The translations under genes were made by a program, and so were the position numbers. From assembly GCA_021018815.1 (NCBI GenBank), contig JAITYX010000066.1, forward strand, positions 1,612,001 through 1,676,000: DNA of 64,000 nt, in the 5' to 3' direction. Numbering within the stretch: the first letter of the stretch is position 1; the number at the start of each line of letters is the position of its first letter. Positions 33,687 through 44,070 of the stretch are shown piece after piece. The notes under the pieces were generated by a model. It saw only the letters and a program-made list of their open reading frames with translations. It had not been told where the DNA came from and ran no database searches. The DNA comes from Talinum fruticosum. Taxonomy: Eukaryota; Streptophyta; Magnoliopsida; Caryophyllales; Talinaceae.

Positions 33687-34299
33687 TTGATAGCTTGAAG
33701 CGAGTTACTTTTGTATTTTAAAAATAGGATAACCTCGTTTAGATAACCTACAAAAGTAAACAAATTTTGGTTCTCAAAGTATAAAATACTTTGGTCCAAG
33801 ATTAGGCACATATAATAATTTAATTAAGATAATTAAGTGCATAATTATTCGAGACCTAGAAGAGTGGAATTTTCCGAGTCTAATATTCATTATACTCAAA
33901 TTCCATCCGAGTCAATCTTAGGAAAGATCAACTTATAAAGAGAATATCGAGTATGAGTGCTTGATCTAGACAAATACATTTCAAACAAACATGCCGACTT
34001 AGAAAGTTGAATTAATGTCGTAATTCACTTTAACTTAGAATGCGAAGTCGAACTTAGATTAAAAGTGTTAGAGAGATTGTTTGAACATGCGATATATCTA
34101 AGTGGTGTCTAAGTGACTTAGAAGCATCAGTGTGAATTAATGTCTAAGAAAGTTATTTCGAGTCGGTCGAATCGAATGAAAACATATGCAATAGTTTCTA
34201 TAACACTTAGAATTACTTGTAATCAAAACCTAGGACGGATGAGGTTGTACCTGAGTCCTTGATATTACTCAAAAAATATAAATTCGAGTCTAAGTCTTA

Positions 34300-34415
34300 A
34301 TCCATGAATTAGTGATCCTTGCCTGAGGTCTACGCTAGGGTTCGTTGTTTCACTGGGAGGGGGCCAAGGTGCACTTCCCTCGAGTGATGTGACTCATCCG
34401 TAGGTCGTTATGTTG
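34300..34415 (-). pseudogene. ITS1 relic
   Basis: The minus strand has ACGAACCCTAGCGTAGACC, then CAGGCAAGGATCACTAA, which lines up with the conserved plant ITS1 core (ACGAACCCCGGCGCGG...GCGCCAAGGA) after C-to-T and G-to-A changes, and AACGACCTACGGATG, like the GACGACCCGCGAACG stretch after 18S. It continues directly from the 18S end, so nuclear rDNA is the source. Confidence 0.7.
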
Positions 34416-34720
34416 GATAGTTTTTCATCTACATGTTCACCTACGTAAACCTTATTACGACTTCACTTCCTCTAAATGATAAGTTTAGTGGACATTTTGC
34501 GACATTGCCGACAGCGAACCTCCAACGTCGCCGTAATTCGAACACTTTACCAAACCATTCAATCGGTGAGAGTGACGGGCGGTTTGTAAAAGGGCAGGGA
34601 CATAGTCAACATGAGCTTATACGCTGAATAGGAATTCCTGGTTGATGATCAACAATTGCAATGATCTATCCTCATCATCCAAGACTATAGACTTCTTGAA
34701 TAAGTTAGTGTAGCATGCTT
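34416..34720 (-). pseudogene. 18S rRNA 3' end relic (rDNA pseudogene)
   Basis: The minus strand matches the 3' end of nuclear 18S rRNA: GATAGATCATTGCAATTGTTG (about 34651-34671), AGGAATTCCT, GTCCCTGCCCTTT, CCGCCCGTC, ACCGATTGAATGGT, TATCATTTAGAGGAAGTGAA and GAAGTCGTAATAAGGTTTAC. Many C-to-T/G-to-A changes and an internal gap of roughly 30 bp (near 34680) mark it as an old methylated copy. Only about 300 bp of 18S are present. Confidence 0.9.
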
Positions 34721-34980
34721 GCAACCAAGAAACCCCGTATTTTATTCTGTGGGCCCCATATTTGGATCTTGGATTGTGATCGATTGGAGCGACATAAGCC
34801 AGTAAACCACAAAGAACCCCAACACCAAATCCCTCTTTCTTTCAGAGCGATCCAAGAATCGGGCCAAGCCTTCAGAGACAACGGAGTCCAGTGCTGTGTA
34901 CGGGGAAATTCCGAGTTCAGAATACTGCATTTTAATTTTTTCCAATTAGACAAGGAGTCGAAGACCTGAAGGCGGCATTA
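34721..34980. other. Unassigned segment between rDNA relic and Tat-like element
   Basis: About 260 bp, less AT-rich than its surroundings and open in two minus-strand frames (34705-34953 and 34742-34945). I recognise no domain. It could be the start of the gypsy LTR, part of another element or a gene fragment. The last 50 bp contain TGTTGCATTTCATGATCACGAG and a partly repeated AAGTGCTGCATTTAACC. Confidence 0.4.
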
Positions 34981-35285
34981 AAGTGTTGCATTTCATGATC
35001 ACGAGCATCAAAGTGCTGCATTTAACCTCCATAAGATAGTCCGCACAATACTAGGAGCTTTTCACCTCAAAACGACATCATGGTCGGTGCCTACAACCCT
35101 AGAGTATTACGTGAAACATTGCGTTTTGGCTTGGAGAGTCCCTTGGAGACACACTAGGGCACCAAACCTTAGGAGCGCCTACCAGCCAAGCTCTTTCAAG
35201 TTCTATCTTCTTTATCGGGTTTAATCTTACGAAGAATTTGGCCCGGTTTATTTGTAGTTATTGTGACGGTTGACCGAGGGCAAAC

Positions 35286-35307
35286 CCTAGGTCATTTGTG
35301 ACCTAGG
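35286..35307. repeat. 9-bp perfect inverted repeat upstream of TATA
   Basis: CCTAGGTCA (35286-35294), 4-bp spacer, TGACCTAGG (35299-35307), ending 8 bp before the TATA box. It could bind a dimeric regulator or form a hairpin; which one is unknown. Confidence 0.6.
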
Positions 35308-35315
35308 TGCTCTCC

Positions 35316-35323
35316 TATAAATA
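35316..35323 (+). promoter_or_regulatory. TATA box in the Tat-like LTR
   Basis: TATAAATA in TCTCCTATAAATATAGAACG. Transcription would start roughly 30 bp downstream, leaving a long R-U5 region before the primer site. Confidence 0.6.
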
Positions 35324-36212
35324 TAGAACGTTGGCTCTCATTCCCATACGGCTTTCTCCTATGTGTAATTGTAGAAAGCTAACCTGAGCACTCATAACTA
35401 ACAATACTCGCTAAAATTACTATCAATCATTCATCTTTTCTCTAGTTATCGTCGTTGAATCCGTGCAAAGAGCTAAAGAATATTCGGTGCTATTTTGATC
35501 TCTGGGCACTTATTCAACTGATCTTTACTATTCCCTATATACGTTCACAAAAACAAGCCCTTTTTCTTTTGTTTTTCGTTGTTGCAACAAGAGATTCAGC
35601 GGTGAGATCCAGATTATAGCAAGGTAGGACAACCCGAGGGCAATCATGCAGCCTTCAAATGGTTTATTATTTTTGACACGTTATTTACTGCTTTCCGTAT
35701 TATGAATTAAAGAGATGTAATCGTTCTTTTAATTCTTCCTCACCCGATGTAATCTTTTAGTTTTTCGCTTTTCTTTTTTTTTTCCTTTCTTTAACGCTTT
35801 CTTTATTTCCTTTCCTTTATTTATGTTTGATTGCTTTTAATTTATCATTTTAGCATGTTGTATTTTATGTGTAGCACGTTATTTTAATATACTACTCAAA
35901 GTAGTAATGGCCGTCTACGAACGGGCGAAATGGTAGGGTTTTCCCTATATTTCGCGCCCTCGCCCCGAATCCGATTCTCGGTTCAAAGATCGATGGAGTC
36001 AATTTTAGCTTCTTTTGGTCTTAATTTTCCCATACTAAGATTAGAAGAGCAAGTTTTTGTTTTTGTTAGTTTTCATCCTAAAACCGATCGGCGTCTCCCT
36101 TTTTTATGTTTTATTCTTATTGAATCGGATCTCGGTTATTTTCCGATTGCAGTACAAAAAAGACAGGTTCGGATCTAGCAACCAAGGGAGAGGTCGAGGC
36201 TAATTTCTTCAG

Positions 36213-36335
36213 CCGTGGGCTCTAGCCAGCGCTCGCCATTGCTTGGGTGCAAGCTAGCACCCGCACCGAGTGAGTCGGCAGTGAGGCTTCGATCGAGATT
36301 GGTGTTTTCACACCAATCTGGCTCTTAAGCCTCAC
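36213..36335 (+). other. Stem-loop cluster in the Tat-like LTR
   Basis: Consecutive perfect inverted repeats in transcript sense: GGCT/AGCC near 36218-36227; GGGTGC (36245-36250) with GCACCC (36257-36262); and a two-part hairpin, GTGAGGCTT (36281-36289) with AAGCCTCAC (36327-36335) enclosing GATTGGTGT (36297-36305) with ACACCAATC (36310-36318) around a TTTC loop. The region is GC-rich in AT-rich surroundings. It may be an RNA structure for packaging, 3'-end formation or translation; this is inference. Confidence 0.65.
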
Positions 36336-36624
36336 GATAGAACCAAAGCCCTAATTTTGTTTATCCTTCAATTAGTAAATAACATCCCGGGAATTATGGA
36401 AATAATTTATAAAATGAAATGATTAATAAAATCGCCATTCAAATATTGCCTAAATTAGACTTAATAAAACTCAAAAATCTTAGTAAAAGATTCATTCCCA
36501 CTTTCTAAAAGGCATTTTTAAACCTTAAAATCATTTTCATAAATTTTAAAAACCCTTACGCCAAGGTAACATGGGGAAGCTCGACCAAGTCCTGGTGTGG
36601 GCCTCGAGGCCGTGGTTCCTATAG

Positions 36625-36642
36625 TGGCGGCTCCACTGGGGA
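36625..36642 (+). other. Primer-binding site of the Tat-like element
   Basis: TGGCGGCTCCACTGGGGA, close to the TGGCGACTCC.CTGGGGA primer site I associate with Tat/Ogre elements (tRNA-Arg type). It marks the 5' LTR end. Confidence 0.8.
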
Positions 36643-38090
36643 TAAATCATTTATTAAGAGGACGAAACTTGAAAATTTGAGTAACGAAACTTGAAAATTT
36701 GAGTAGTGTCTTTTAACGATGTGCTTGCATTAGGCATCTTGCATTTAGGAACCGTTGAACTAGTTTAAATATTATTGTGGACTTATAGGAAATGTTTATA
36801 CCGCCCTCGCTTACCCTTTCTAGAGAGTGGCTCCCACTTGGTTCCTTTTGGCTAGCCCAACTAGGCTTCATTGCTCGAGGAAACGGTACCTCCTCCCTCA
36901 TAGCACGCATTCTTGGGTCAAACCTTTTGGTTCACCGAGAGGCACCGAGAATTCTTGCTGATTTCTGTCGTGGCCCACAAGCAGGACCAAATTCTCGGAC
37001 TACGTGTCACCATGTATATAACCTTTTGAACTCTTTAACCATAGAACTTTTGGAGTTTTAGGTGGTCCCTTTGATTTCATTTGCATGCTTGAACGAATGT
37101 GTGTGTTTTAGATTTAATCTTACGCTTGTGAGCTTTAGGGATAGGTGAGGAGCGCTACTTAAGCCCCTTTGTGTAGGTGAAAATAAAACACTTTAATAAA
37201 TTTCCTAGAGTCAATCCATTATGTGTGCTTAGCCAAAACACAAATTCTTTTTCTATTATGATGAGTCCATTGTTTGCACTTCCGTGTCATACTAAAATCT
37301 CCTTTTTACGGAGTAAGTAGTTACCAACTCGTGAAAGGGTTTTACCGAAAGACTCTTCTCTTTTAGTCGTTTAGTTTTTCTTTCTTTTACATTAATATTT
37401 TGCATTTACAATAGCCAAATAAAATCATCTCATATTAGATGAGTCCATTTAAAGTAGCCAAATAAAATCATCTCATATTAGGTGAGTCCATTTGCATTAG
37501 CCAAATAAAAATCATCTCATATTAGATGGATCTTATTTGCATTTAGAATTCATCTCCTTATTAGGTGAGTCCATGTGCATTCATTCTTTGCATTTGCATT
37601 TAACCCGAGAAAAAAAAACAAAATCATCTCAAATAAGAAAAGGCATTTTCAATTAGCTAGAATAGAAAGCATGTTTTCTTTCAGGATCAATCATTTATTA
37701 GATAGATTATCATCCTAACTAAGTCAAGCATCATATCATCATCGCATTATTTATGTGCATCCAAACAAAAACATCCTTAGTTTCTTCAGGTCTCGCGCTT
37801 AAATCCCTTCCTCCCAAAAGTGATCTTCTTTCACATGGTCCTAAACCTCATCCTTTGGGGCTGCAGAATAGGGAAATCTACGACAACCGAGTATCGTCGA
37901 AATCTAAACTCTACAAGATTATAACACCTCACCAAGGAGTCTAGCACGTCCTCCTTTCTTTCTACTCCGCGGTCTACACGGCCGTGACAAGCTTCGCTGC
38001 ACACTACACCATCTCGGTCTATTCCTTGTCATAAGTTAGTACCTAGAAAGAGTTCCTTTCCAATGTATCTTAACCTAAAGCGAGTTCCTT
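36643..38090 (+). other. Untranslated leader of the Tat-like element
   Basis: About 1.4 kb before gag with no sustained coding. It contains a tandem repeat block at 37413-37590 and scattered short open stretches (36792-37061, 37753-37944) without recognisable domains. Long leaders are known in Ogre-type elements. Confidence 0.55.
37413..37590 (+). repeat. Tandem repeat, 43-bp unit, about 4 copies
   Basis: Units start at AGCCAAATAAAATCATCTCA 37413, 37456 and 37499, each followed by TATTAG.TGAGTCCATTTG-like sequence. A fourth diverged copy (TCATCTCCTTATTAGGTGAG) runs to about 37590. Period exactly 43 bp between the first three. Confidence 0.85.
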
Positions 38091-39330
38091 AATCTCGGTG
38101 TACTTAATGAAAATATAGCCATGTTGGAAATTAAATTGAATGATAAAGATGAGAAAATGGCATCTATATCAAGGGATATTAAGACTATCATAACAACTAT
38201 TGAGGACAAGTAAGAGAGATGAGAAAGTTGAACATTTGAGAAGGGAAGAAGCCTTGATTCCGCCACCTCCACCTATCTCGGTCTCCTCTAGGCAGTCCCA
38301 AACACGAATCCCCTAAACATGAATCCAAATCTTAACCTGATCCCTATATAGATAAGATAGAACGAATATTAAGGGAGTCATCCATGTTCAATAATCACTA
38401 CTTTGATCATAAGGGATTCACTTCAATCACTAAGGGTAAACTACCTCCAAAGTTTACCATGCTTAATATTAAGTTCGAAGGTTCCGAGAATCCCCATCAT
38501 CACATACACAACTTCTTAGGAGTAATTACTCTTAAGAACATTCCCGAAGACACTTACCACATTATCTTCCCTTGGATGTTCGACACTAATGTAATAGAGT
38601 GGTATAACACGGCTGACCCACGCAAAGTTACCAACTAGACTGATATGTGCAAGGAGTTCCTCCATCAATACTCGTATAACATTGATCCGCATGTTGCCCT
38701 TAGAGACTTGGAACTAATCAAGCAAGGCGAGAAAGAGAGCTTCATAGATTTCCTTACCGGACGGAGAGCAAAGGCAACTCATATGGTTGATCGACCATCC
38801 GCGAAAGATCAAGTTAGGATCATTGTGAAAAACCTTCAGCCCAATTACAATTAGCACCTAAAATTCCTACCCATGATGAACTTTTCAATCCTTAGAGATG
38901 CTGGTTTTCCGATAGAAGAAGAGTTGTCTAACGGGACCACCAAAATTACGACTAGGTATAGAGGTAATTATCATTCTAAAGGTAAGAAAACCTCCAATAC
39001 GAGCAATGCTAGCAGGGTGCAGATGTCAATGCCCTCACCAGGTATACCGACTACACTCCTATTGATACTACCTACACCAAAGCCCTTGACCATCTCTTGG
39101 AAAAGGGAAAGATAGAATTGTCACCCATTAGAGCGAAATAAAAAACTATGAAACAATGTAAAACTTAGGACATGGGAAAATTTTGCAAATACCATCCTGC
39201 ACGAGGACATGATACCAAACGAGTGTTGGACATTCAAGAACAAACTAGAAAGCATGTTCCGAAATGGCCAACTACCCTTACCTAAGGCTGCCCAAAACTA
39301 AGCAACAATAAGAATCCTTTTATTGGCACC
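38091..39330 (+). pseudogene. Tat-like gag
   Basis: Pieces at 38384-38638 (LPPKFTMLNIKFEGSENPHHH...IIFPWMFD...WYNTADP), 38645-38854 (MCKEFLHQYSYNIDPHVALRDLE) and 38873-39115 form a gypsy gag domain in shifting frames. Near 39180-39215 FCKYHPARGHDT follows, the Tat gag zinc-like motif whose last cysteine (usual ..EC) is lost. A helical charged N-terminus is readable at 38095-38220. Confidence 0.8.
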
Positions 39331-40380
39331 TTAGCCATTTTCACTAAACCCTATTCCAAGTCGAGTGGGATCCGTATGTTCTTATCCGAGATGTTAACAA
39401 GTCAAAACCACTTCTTAGTTTACCTTCATTAAATCCGAAGTCTAAGGGTTGTGGGTAAGTGATGAAGAAGATGTCTATAAAATGAGAAGCAATAGTGACA
39501 ACAATAGTGACGACTTACGGGGCACACCACCTTTATAAGAAGAAGACTTTTGGGGAGATACTAAAAGTCCTACAATCCAATTCCTTATTAGATCTGGATG
39601 ACACAATGCACCCTTGGGTCCACAACAGACTTAGGAAGCTCTAAAAGAGACTGAAGCTATAAAAGAAGAAGATCCAATCTTTAAGCAACTCCGAAATTAA
39701 AAGTTGATATCTCAATCTAGCAATTAATATCTTCTTCCTGAAACATAGACAAACCTTAATTAATGCAATCAATAAGATCAAGGTCTCTCTGGAAACTACG
39801 CCGGAAGAAGTGGTAGGATTGTTTAATAGTGGGGATGGAGCTATTACCTTTGATCGAAGGATCTCCCGGAGGAAGGTGTTGTACACAACGAGTGCCCTTT
39901 ATTTAACCATAACTTGCATCAACAAGTTTGTTCCCCTAACGTTGGTAACCAATAAATCAATAGTAAATGTGTGTCCCTAGAGAAATGCTAGAAGGTTAGG
40001 AATTAGAAGCAACAACTCTCTAAATAGACTCGTCCATCTTTGAGCTTACGATAATTCCAAAAGAACAGTCTTCGAATGCAGTGACCTTTCCAATCAATAT
40101 AAGGCCAGCAAAAAGGAACATTGAATTCTATGTCCTAGATATCTTATCTACCTTCAATGTACTCCTAGGACGTCCTTGGTCACATGATCATCAAGTGGTG
40201 CCCTCTACACTACATCAAAAAGTCAAGATGATCATCAAAGTTCAAGTTATAACTGTCAATGGGGATAACCTTTACACTACTATCACATCTCAAGAATCTG
40301 TAGTTGAGATCGAGCACGATGCTAATGATGAGGAACTGTAAGGATTCGAGACTGTCGCTGCCTTAGAAAAGGATGAAGCA
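39331..40380 (+). pseudogene. Tat-like protease region
   Basis: Decayed linker, then at 40081-40341 FYVLDILSTFNVLLGRPWSH and VPSTLHQKVKMI, the conserved second half of the Tat protease (LLGRPW...PSTLHQ). The catalytic D-[ST]-G part upstream (about 39900-40060) is not readable with confidence. The minus-strand open stretch at 39641-39886 is a shadow. Confidence 0.75.
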
Positions 40381-41425
40381 CCTCTTAACTTTAATCCTTA
40401 TAGCAACCCTAGTGTCCATCCGATGCTTAGGAAGAAGGGGTATTTTCTATCTGCAGTCGATGGGCATACCACCCTACATTTCTACCTCTTGAACCCACCA
40501 ATAACAACAATTTTAGATTAGCCTATCAACCTACACCTAAGGAAATAGCTCAAGCCAAGTGGAAAATTCACACAAAGAGGACTCGCACGGTACACGATCC
40601 GCTCTATCAAGCCTTTTTCCTCTACTTTAAATGGGTAGTTCCTAAGAGAAGGAGACAACTTCCTTTATTATGGTTTTCCTGAGCCCCACTATATCAAGGA
40701 AAAGGGTATCCTAGTACCCGGTCCGGATAATTTTTTATGATCGCTATATTCTAGAAAAGAAGGCACCCTACCTTCTTAAAGAGGGGCAATCCACATCGAT
40801 CGCACCAATCAAACTGGGAACAATCTTTTCGATCTTCCGTTCGGACAAGAGGGTAACCTAGAAGGGAATTCAATCTCGATACTATCACGAGCTATGTCGC
40901 ACCTGCAGTTCGATCCATCCAGGTTCATCACCGACATTGATATTGAAGGATCCAAGCATGTCACTTAGATTAACGCCGAGAGCCGGGAATTTGCTATCGG
41001 CGTAGAAGCGCATCCTCTTTCCGAGTTTAGTACTAGGGCTTGTATTTCTCCCTCTTTTATTTCCAATTCTTTTCCTAATTCTCGTCATTTCTAATTTTGT
41101 GTCTTTAGTTTCTAATTCTAATGTACTCATTGCTTCATTCAATAAAGTGAACCTTTCCGCTTACTCTTTGCCTCCTTCTTGCTTTTAATTTTTTTGCATC
41201 TAATGATGAATAAGAAATCCCAAAAAAATTAATAAAAGTTGTGGAAGATCATGAAAATCACTCACCGATAATAGAGGAACTAATAAAAATTAATCTGGGG
41301 TCAAGTCATCAACCCTAAGAAGTTAAGATTGGGAGAACCTTGGATCCAAAAGAGTAGAAGCAATTTACTTCACTCCTTACAGAATTTTTAGATTTCTTTG
41401 GATGGTCCTATAAAGACATGACGGG
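40381..41425 (+). pseudogene. Tat-like pol linker between protease and RT
   Basis: Broken coding sequence with few landmarks, such as the segment near 40610-40700 and the weakly conserved stretch at 40885-41140. The minus-strand open stretch there is not a gene. The element's order requires this linker, but I cannot assign domains. Confidence 0.5.
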
Positions 41426-42500
41426 TATGGATCCGAGTATAGCAGAATACAAAATCCCTCCTTACGAAGATGCTAAGCCGGTTAAGTAGAAGTTGAGGAG
41501 GTTAAAACCAGAATGGCCTTTGAAGATAAAGGAAGAGGTCCAAAAGTAATTAGAGGCTGTGTTCATTAAGGTAGTTCACTATCCTTAATGTGTAGCAAAT
41601 ATAGTTCTAGGTCCGAAGAAAAACGGCACGGTTCGTATGTGTGTCGACTTCAAGGATTTGAACAGGGCCGGTCCTAAAGATGATTTTTCGTTGCCTCTTA
41701 ACGACCTCCTTGTAGATAATACAACGGGTCATGCTTCGCTCTCATTCATGGCTAGTTATGTTAGATATAATTAGGTGAAGATGCTTAAAGAAGATACGGA
41801 AAAGATAACGTTTATCACTCAATGGGGTACTTATCGTTATGTGGTGGTGATGCCATTTGGGCTCAAGAACGCCGGCGTAGGGTATCGGAGGACAAGCAAC
41901 AACCTTACCGCATGATATGATCCATAAAGAAGTTGAAGTTTACGTGGATTACATGATCATAAAGTGCAAAGATAAGGCAGGGCACCTACCCGACCCTAAG
42001 GAAATTCTTCCAGAGACTCAAGAAATACAACATGCCTTAACCCTCAAAAGTGTGCCTTTGGAGTAACCTCGGGTAAACCGCTAGGCTATGTTGTTAGTCT
42101 TAGAGGAATTGAAGTTGATACATCCAAGATCAAAGCCATCTAGGAGATCTCTCCGCCAAACACAGAAAAAGAGATAAGGGGTTTCCTAGGACATTTACGA
42201 GTACATTAGTCTTTTCATATCAAAACCGACTATGGTCTATGAAGCTATTTTTAAGAAGTTAAAGAAAGGATGTGAGCCCATTTGGGATGCCGAGTACCAA
42301 TAAGCATTCGAAAAAGTTAAGGAATACCTGGCTAATCCTCCAATGTTAGTTCCACCCCAATCAGGGAAACCTTTACTCCCGTATTTCACCACGATGGGAA
42401 CGACTATGATAGCCATGCTAGCTCGCCGAGATGGGAAAGAAGAACGCGTGATCTACTATCCGAGTAAGAAGTTCCTAGATTATGAGACTTTGGAGTAGGA
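41426..42500 (+). pseudogene. Tat-like reverse transcriptase
   Basis: VKQKLRRLKPEWPLKIKEEV (the Q codon is now TAG), GPKKNGTVRMCVDFKDLNRA near 41610-41670, then ITQWGTYRYVV.MPFGLKNAG near 41815-41870, then EVYVDYMIIKCK near 41935-41965. The catalytic motif is YVDY rather than YVDD. It ends with KPLLPYF and REGKEERVIYYPSK near 42370-42470. Stops and shifts throughout. Confidence 0.85.
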
Positions 42501-43048
42501 ATTCTTCTAGTCTTATCGAGGGAGCACATACTCCCATTTCAGTTAAACTAGACTTTGAAGTCACCAATCAAACTGTAGAGTACGAAGCTTACATCACAGG
42601 ACTTGAAGCTACTATAGAGATTGGTGCCAAGAATATCGATGTTTTTGATGACTCTAGTTTGATCATCAATCAGATTTTGCAAAGGTGGAAAGTACGTAGT
42701 GAAGCCTTGGCACCCTACCAAGCATATGTAATAGAATTATCTAAGTACTTTAAGAGCATCTCTTTCACTTACCTTCCTAAGGATTATAATCAATTTGCAG
42801 ATGCATTAGCTAAGTTAGCATCCATGATCAATATCCCCACTGGCATTCATTCAATACCCGTTCACATTGAGCGATGGAGTCACCCTACACACATTTGTAC
42901 ATTAGAAGTGTCTAATACTAACCATACTAGTTGGTATCATGACATATATCGATATTTGGATAAACAAGAGTATCCCTTAGACTCCACACCTACAGCCCAA
43001 CAAGCCATCGGGATGTTGTCTACCCAATTCTTCATCAATCGTGGGTAA
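42501..43048 (+). pseudogene. Tat-like archaeal-type RNase H
   Basis: Part of a 188-residue open stretch from 42482: TNQTVEYEAYITGLEATIEI, then VFDDSSLIINQI, then YLPKDYNQFADALAKLASM. The E, D and final D of the catalytic set are in place (VEYEA, DDSSL, FADAL). The N-terminal D segment before 42530 is out of frame. An RNase H of this kind after RT is diagnostic of the Tat group. It is the best-preserved gypsy domain here. Confidence 0.85.
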
Positions 43049-44070
43049 TTTTACAAGAAAACCAATTTTGGGATTAGCTTACTTTGTGTCAATCAACATA
43101 AAGCAAAGCACATCATGGAAGAGATTCATGGTGGGGAGTGTGAACCTCATATGAATGGTAAGATGTTGGTCTTGAAGGTTCGGAGACGTGGTTATTACTG
43201 GTCAACCACGGCGGCAGTCGTCATGATTTTGTTAGAAGGTGCTATAAATGTGAGGTGATTACAAATTTACAACACCAATCACCGTCATTTCTCATAACAT
43301 TACCTTTTCCCTGGCCATTCTCGGTATAGGGAATAGACATCATTGGCAAGGTGACCCCTAAAGGAACAAGCTATCATGAATTTGTGTTAGTAGCAATCGA
43401 TTACTTCACCAAATAGGTAGAGGTGGCCTCTTATGCAACTTTAACATCGAAACATGTAGCCAAATTCATTCTCCCATGAGCTAATACGTGATCATGGTAG
43501 CCATTTTAAGAAGGAAGTAGCATATTGGTTAGATAAGTACAAAATCTAACATCATAAATCTTCCTCGTATCACCCTCAAACCAACGGAGCAATTGAGGCT
43601 GCTAATAAGAATATTCGCATGATAGTGGAAAAGATGGCGATTACCTATAAGGATTTCCTTGATAAGCTACCTTTCGCTTTGTGGGGTTATAGAACTTCTA
43701 TCGAACTTCTACGGGAGCAACGCCTTACTCTCTATTTTATAACATGGAAGCGAGTCCTTCCAATCGAGATTGCCATTCCCTCATTGAGGATAATTGCTGA
43801 GAGCGAGATTCTAGAAACCGAATGGGCCAAAGCTCGCTACGTAGAGTTAGTACTATTGGACAAAAGGCGCCTCAACACCTTGCATAATGTCCAAATATAC
43901 CAAGCTCACATATCTAGGGCATTTAATAAGAATGTTAAGCATCAAAATCTGCAAATCGAGGATTTGGCGCTTAAGGAGATAAGAGCGCCAACTTAAGACC
44001 TACGAGGGAAATTTAAGCCCAATTGGCAAGGCTGATTTATACTTAGTTAGATCTTATTGGGTTCCGAAAT
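43049..44070 (+). pseudogene. Tat-like integrase, C-terminal end cut
   Basis: HKAKHIMEEIHGGECEPHM near 43090-43150 is the zinc-binding head. The core runs through VAIDYFTK.VEVASYA near 43395-43440 and SSYHPQTNGAIEAANKNIR near 43560-43615. A 125-residue stretch at 43619-43996 has DKLPFALWGYRTSI, VLPIEIAIPSLRI and ARYVELVLLDKRRL. After APT, GKFKPNWQG is readable to about 44035, then the copia sequence begins. Confidence 0.85.

Larger units (their letters stand above)
29801..34299 (-). mobile_element. 5' LTR of copia G, split by a 3.0-kb insertion
   Basis: LTR parts 29801-30669 and about 33692-34299 together make about 1.48 kb, the family length. The left part starts TGAAGGTTTGCTC; the right part ends ...AAGTCTTA where TCTTCA is expected. 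The insertion lies between the CTTGTCTGCTGGTGA and AGCTTGAAGCGAGTTACTT landmarks, which are adjacent in LTR K (62227-62270). The outer edge meets an ITS1/18S relic. Confidence 0.88.
34981..36623 (+). mobile_element. 5' LTR of the Tat-like element
   Basis: Inferred from its position before the primer site, a TATA box at 35316, T-rich tracts (35560-35850) and a structured GC-rich part near 36213-36335. It ends at about 36623 in TTCCTATA, where an ACA end would be usual. The left edge is a guess. With no 3' LTR in the window, the boundaries cannot be confirmed by comparison. Confidence 0.5.
34981..44070 (+). mobile_element. Tat-like Ty3/gypsy element, 3' truncated
   Basis: One 5' LTR (left edge not resolved), a TGGCGGCTCCACTGGGGA primer site, a long leader, then gag, protease, RT, an archaeal-type RNase H and integrase, all plus strand and all decayed. 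The archaeal-type RNase H after RT and the primer-site sequence point to the Tat branch (Ogre/Retand relatives). The 3' LTR and polypurine tract are absent because the sequence switches to copia H near 44070. Confidence 0.8.

Noticed and set aside
34416..34720. Mitochondrial or bacterial 16S-like rRNA
   Set aside because: The 3' end reads GGTTTACGTAGGTGAACATG and is followed by ITS1-like sequence, fitting nuclear 18S rather than organelle SSU.
34742..34945. Host or organelle gene fragment
   Set aside because: Two minus-strand frames are open, but I recognise no protein; listed as unassigned instead.
36792..37061. 89-residue ORF in the gypsy leader
   Set aside because: No domain, leader sequence of a decayed element; length is expected by chance.
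37413..37590. CRISPR-like direct repeats
   Set aside because: Contiguous 43-bp tandem units without unique spacers, in a plant retrotransposon leader.
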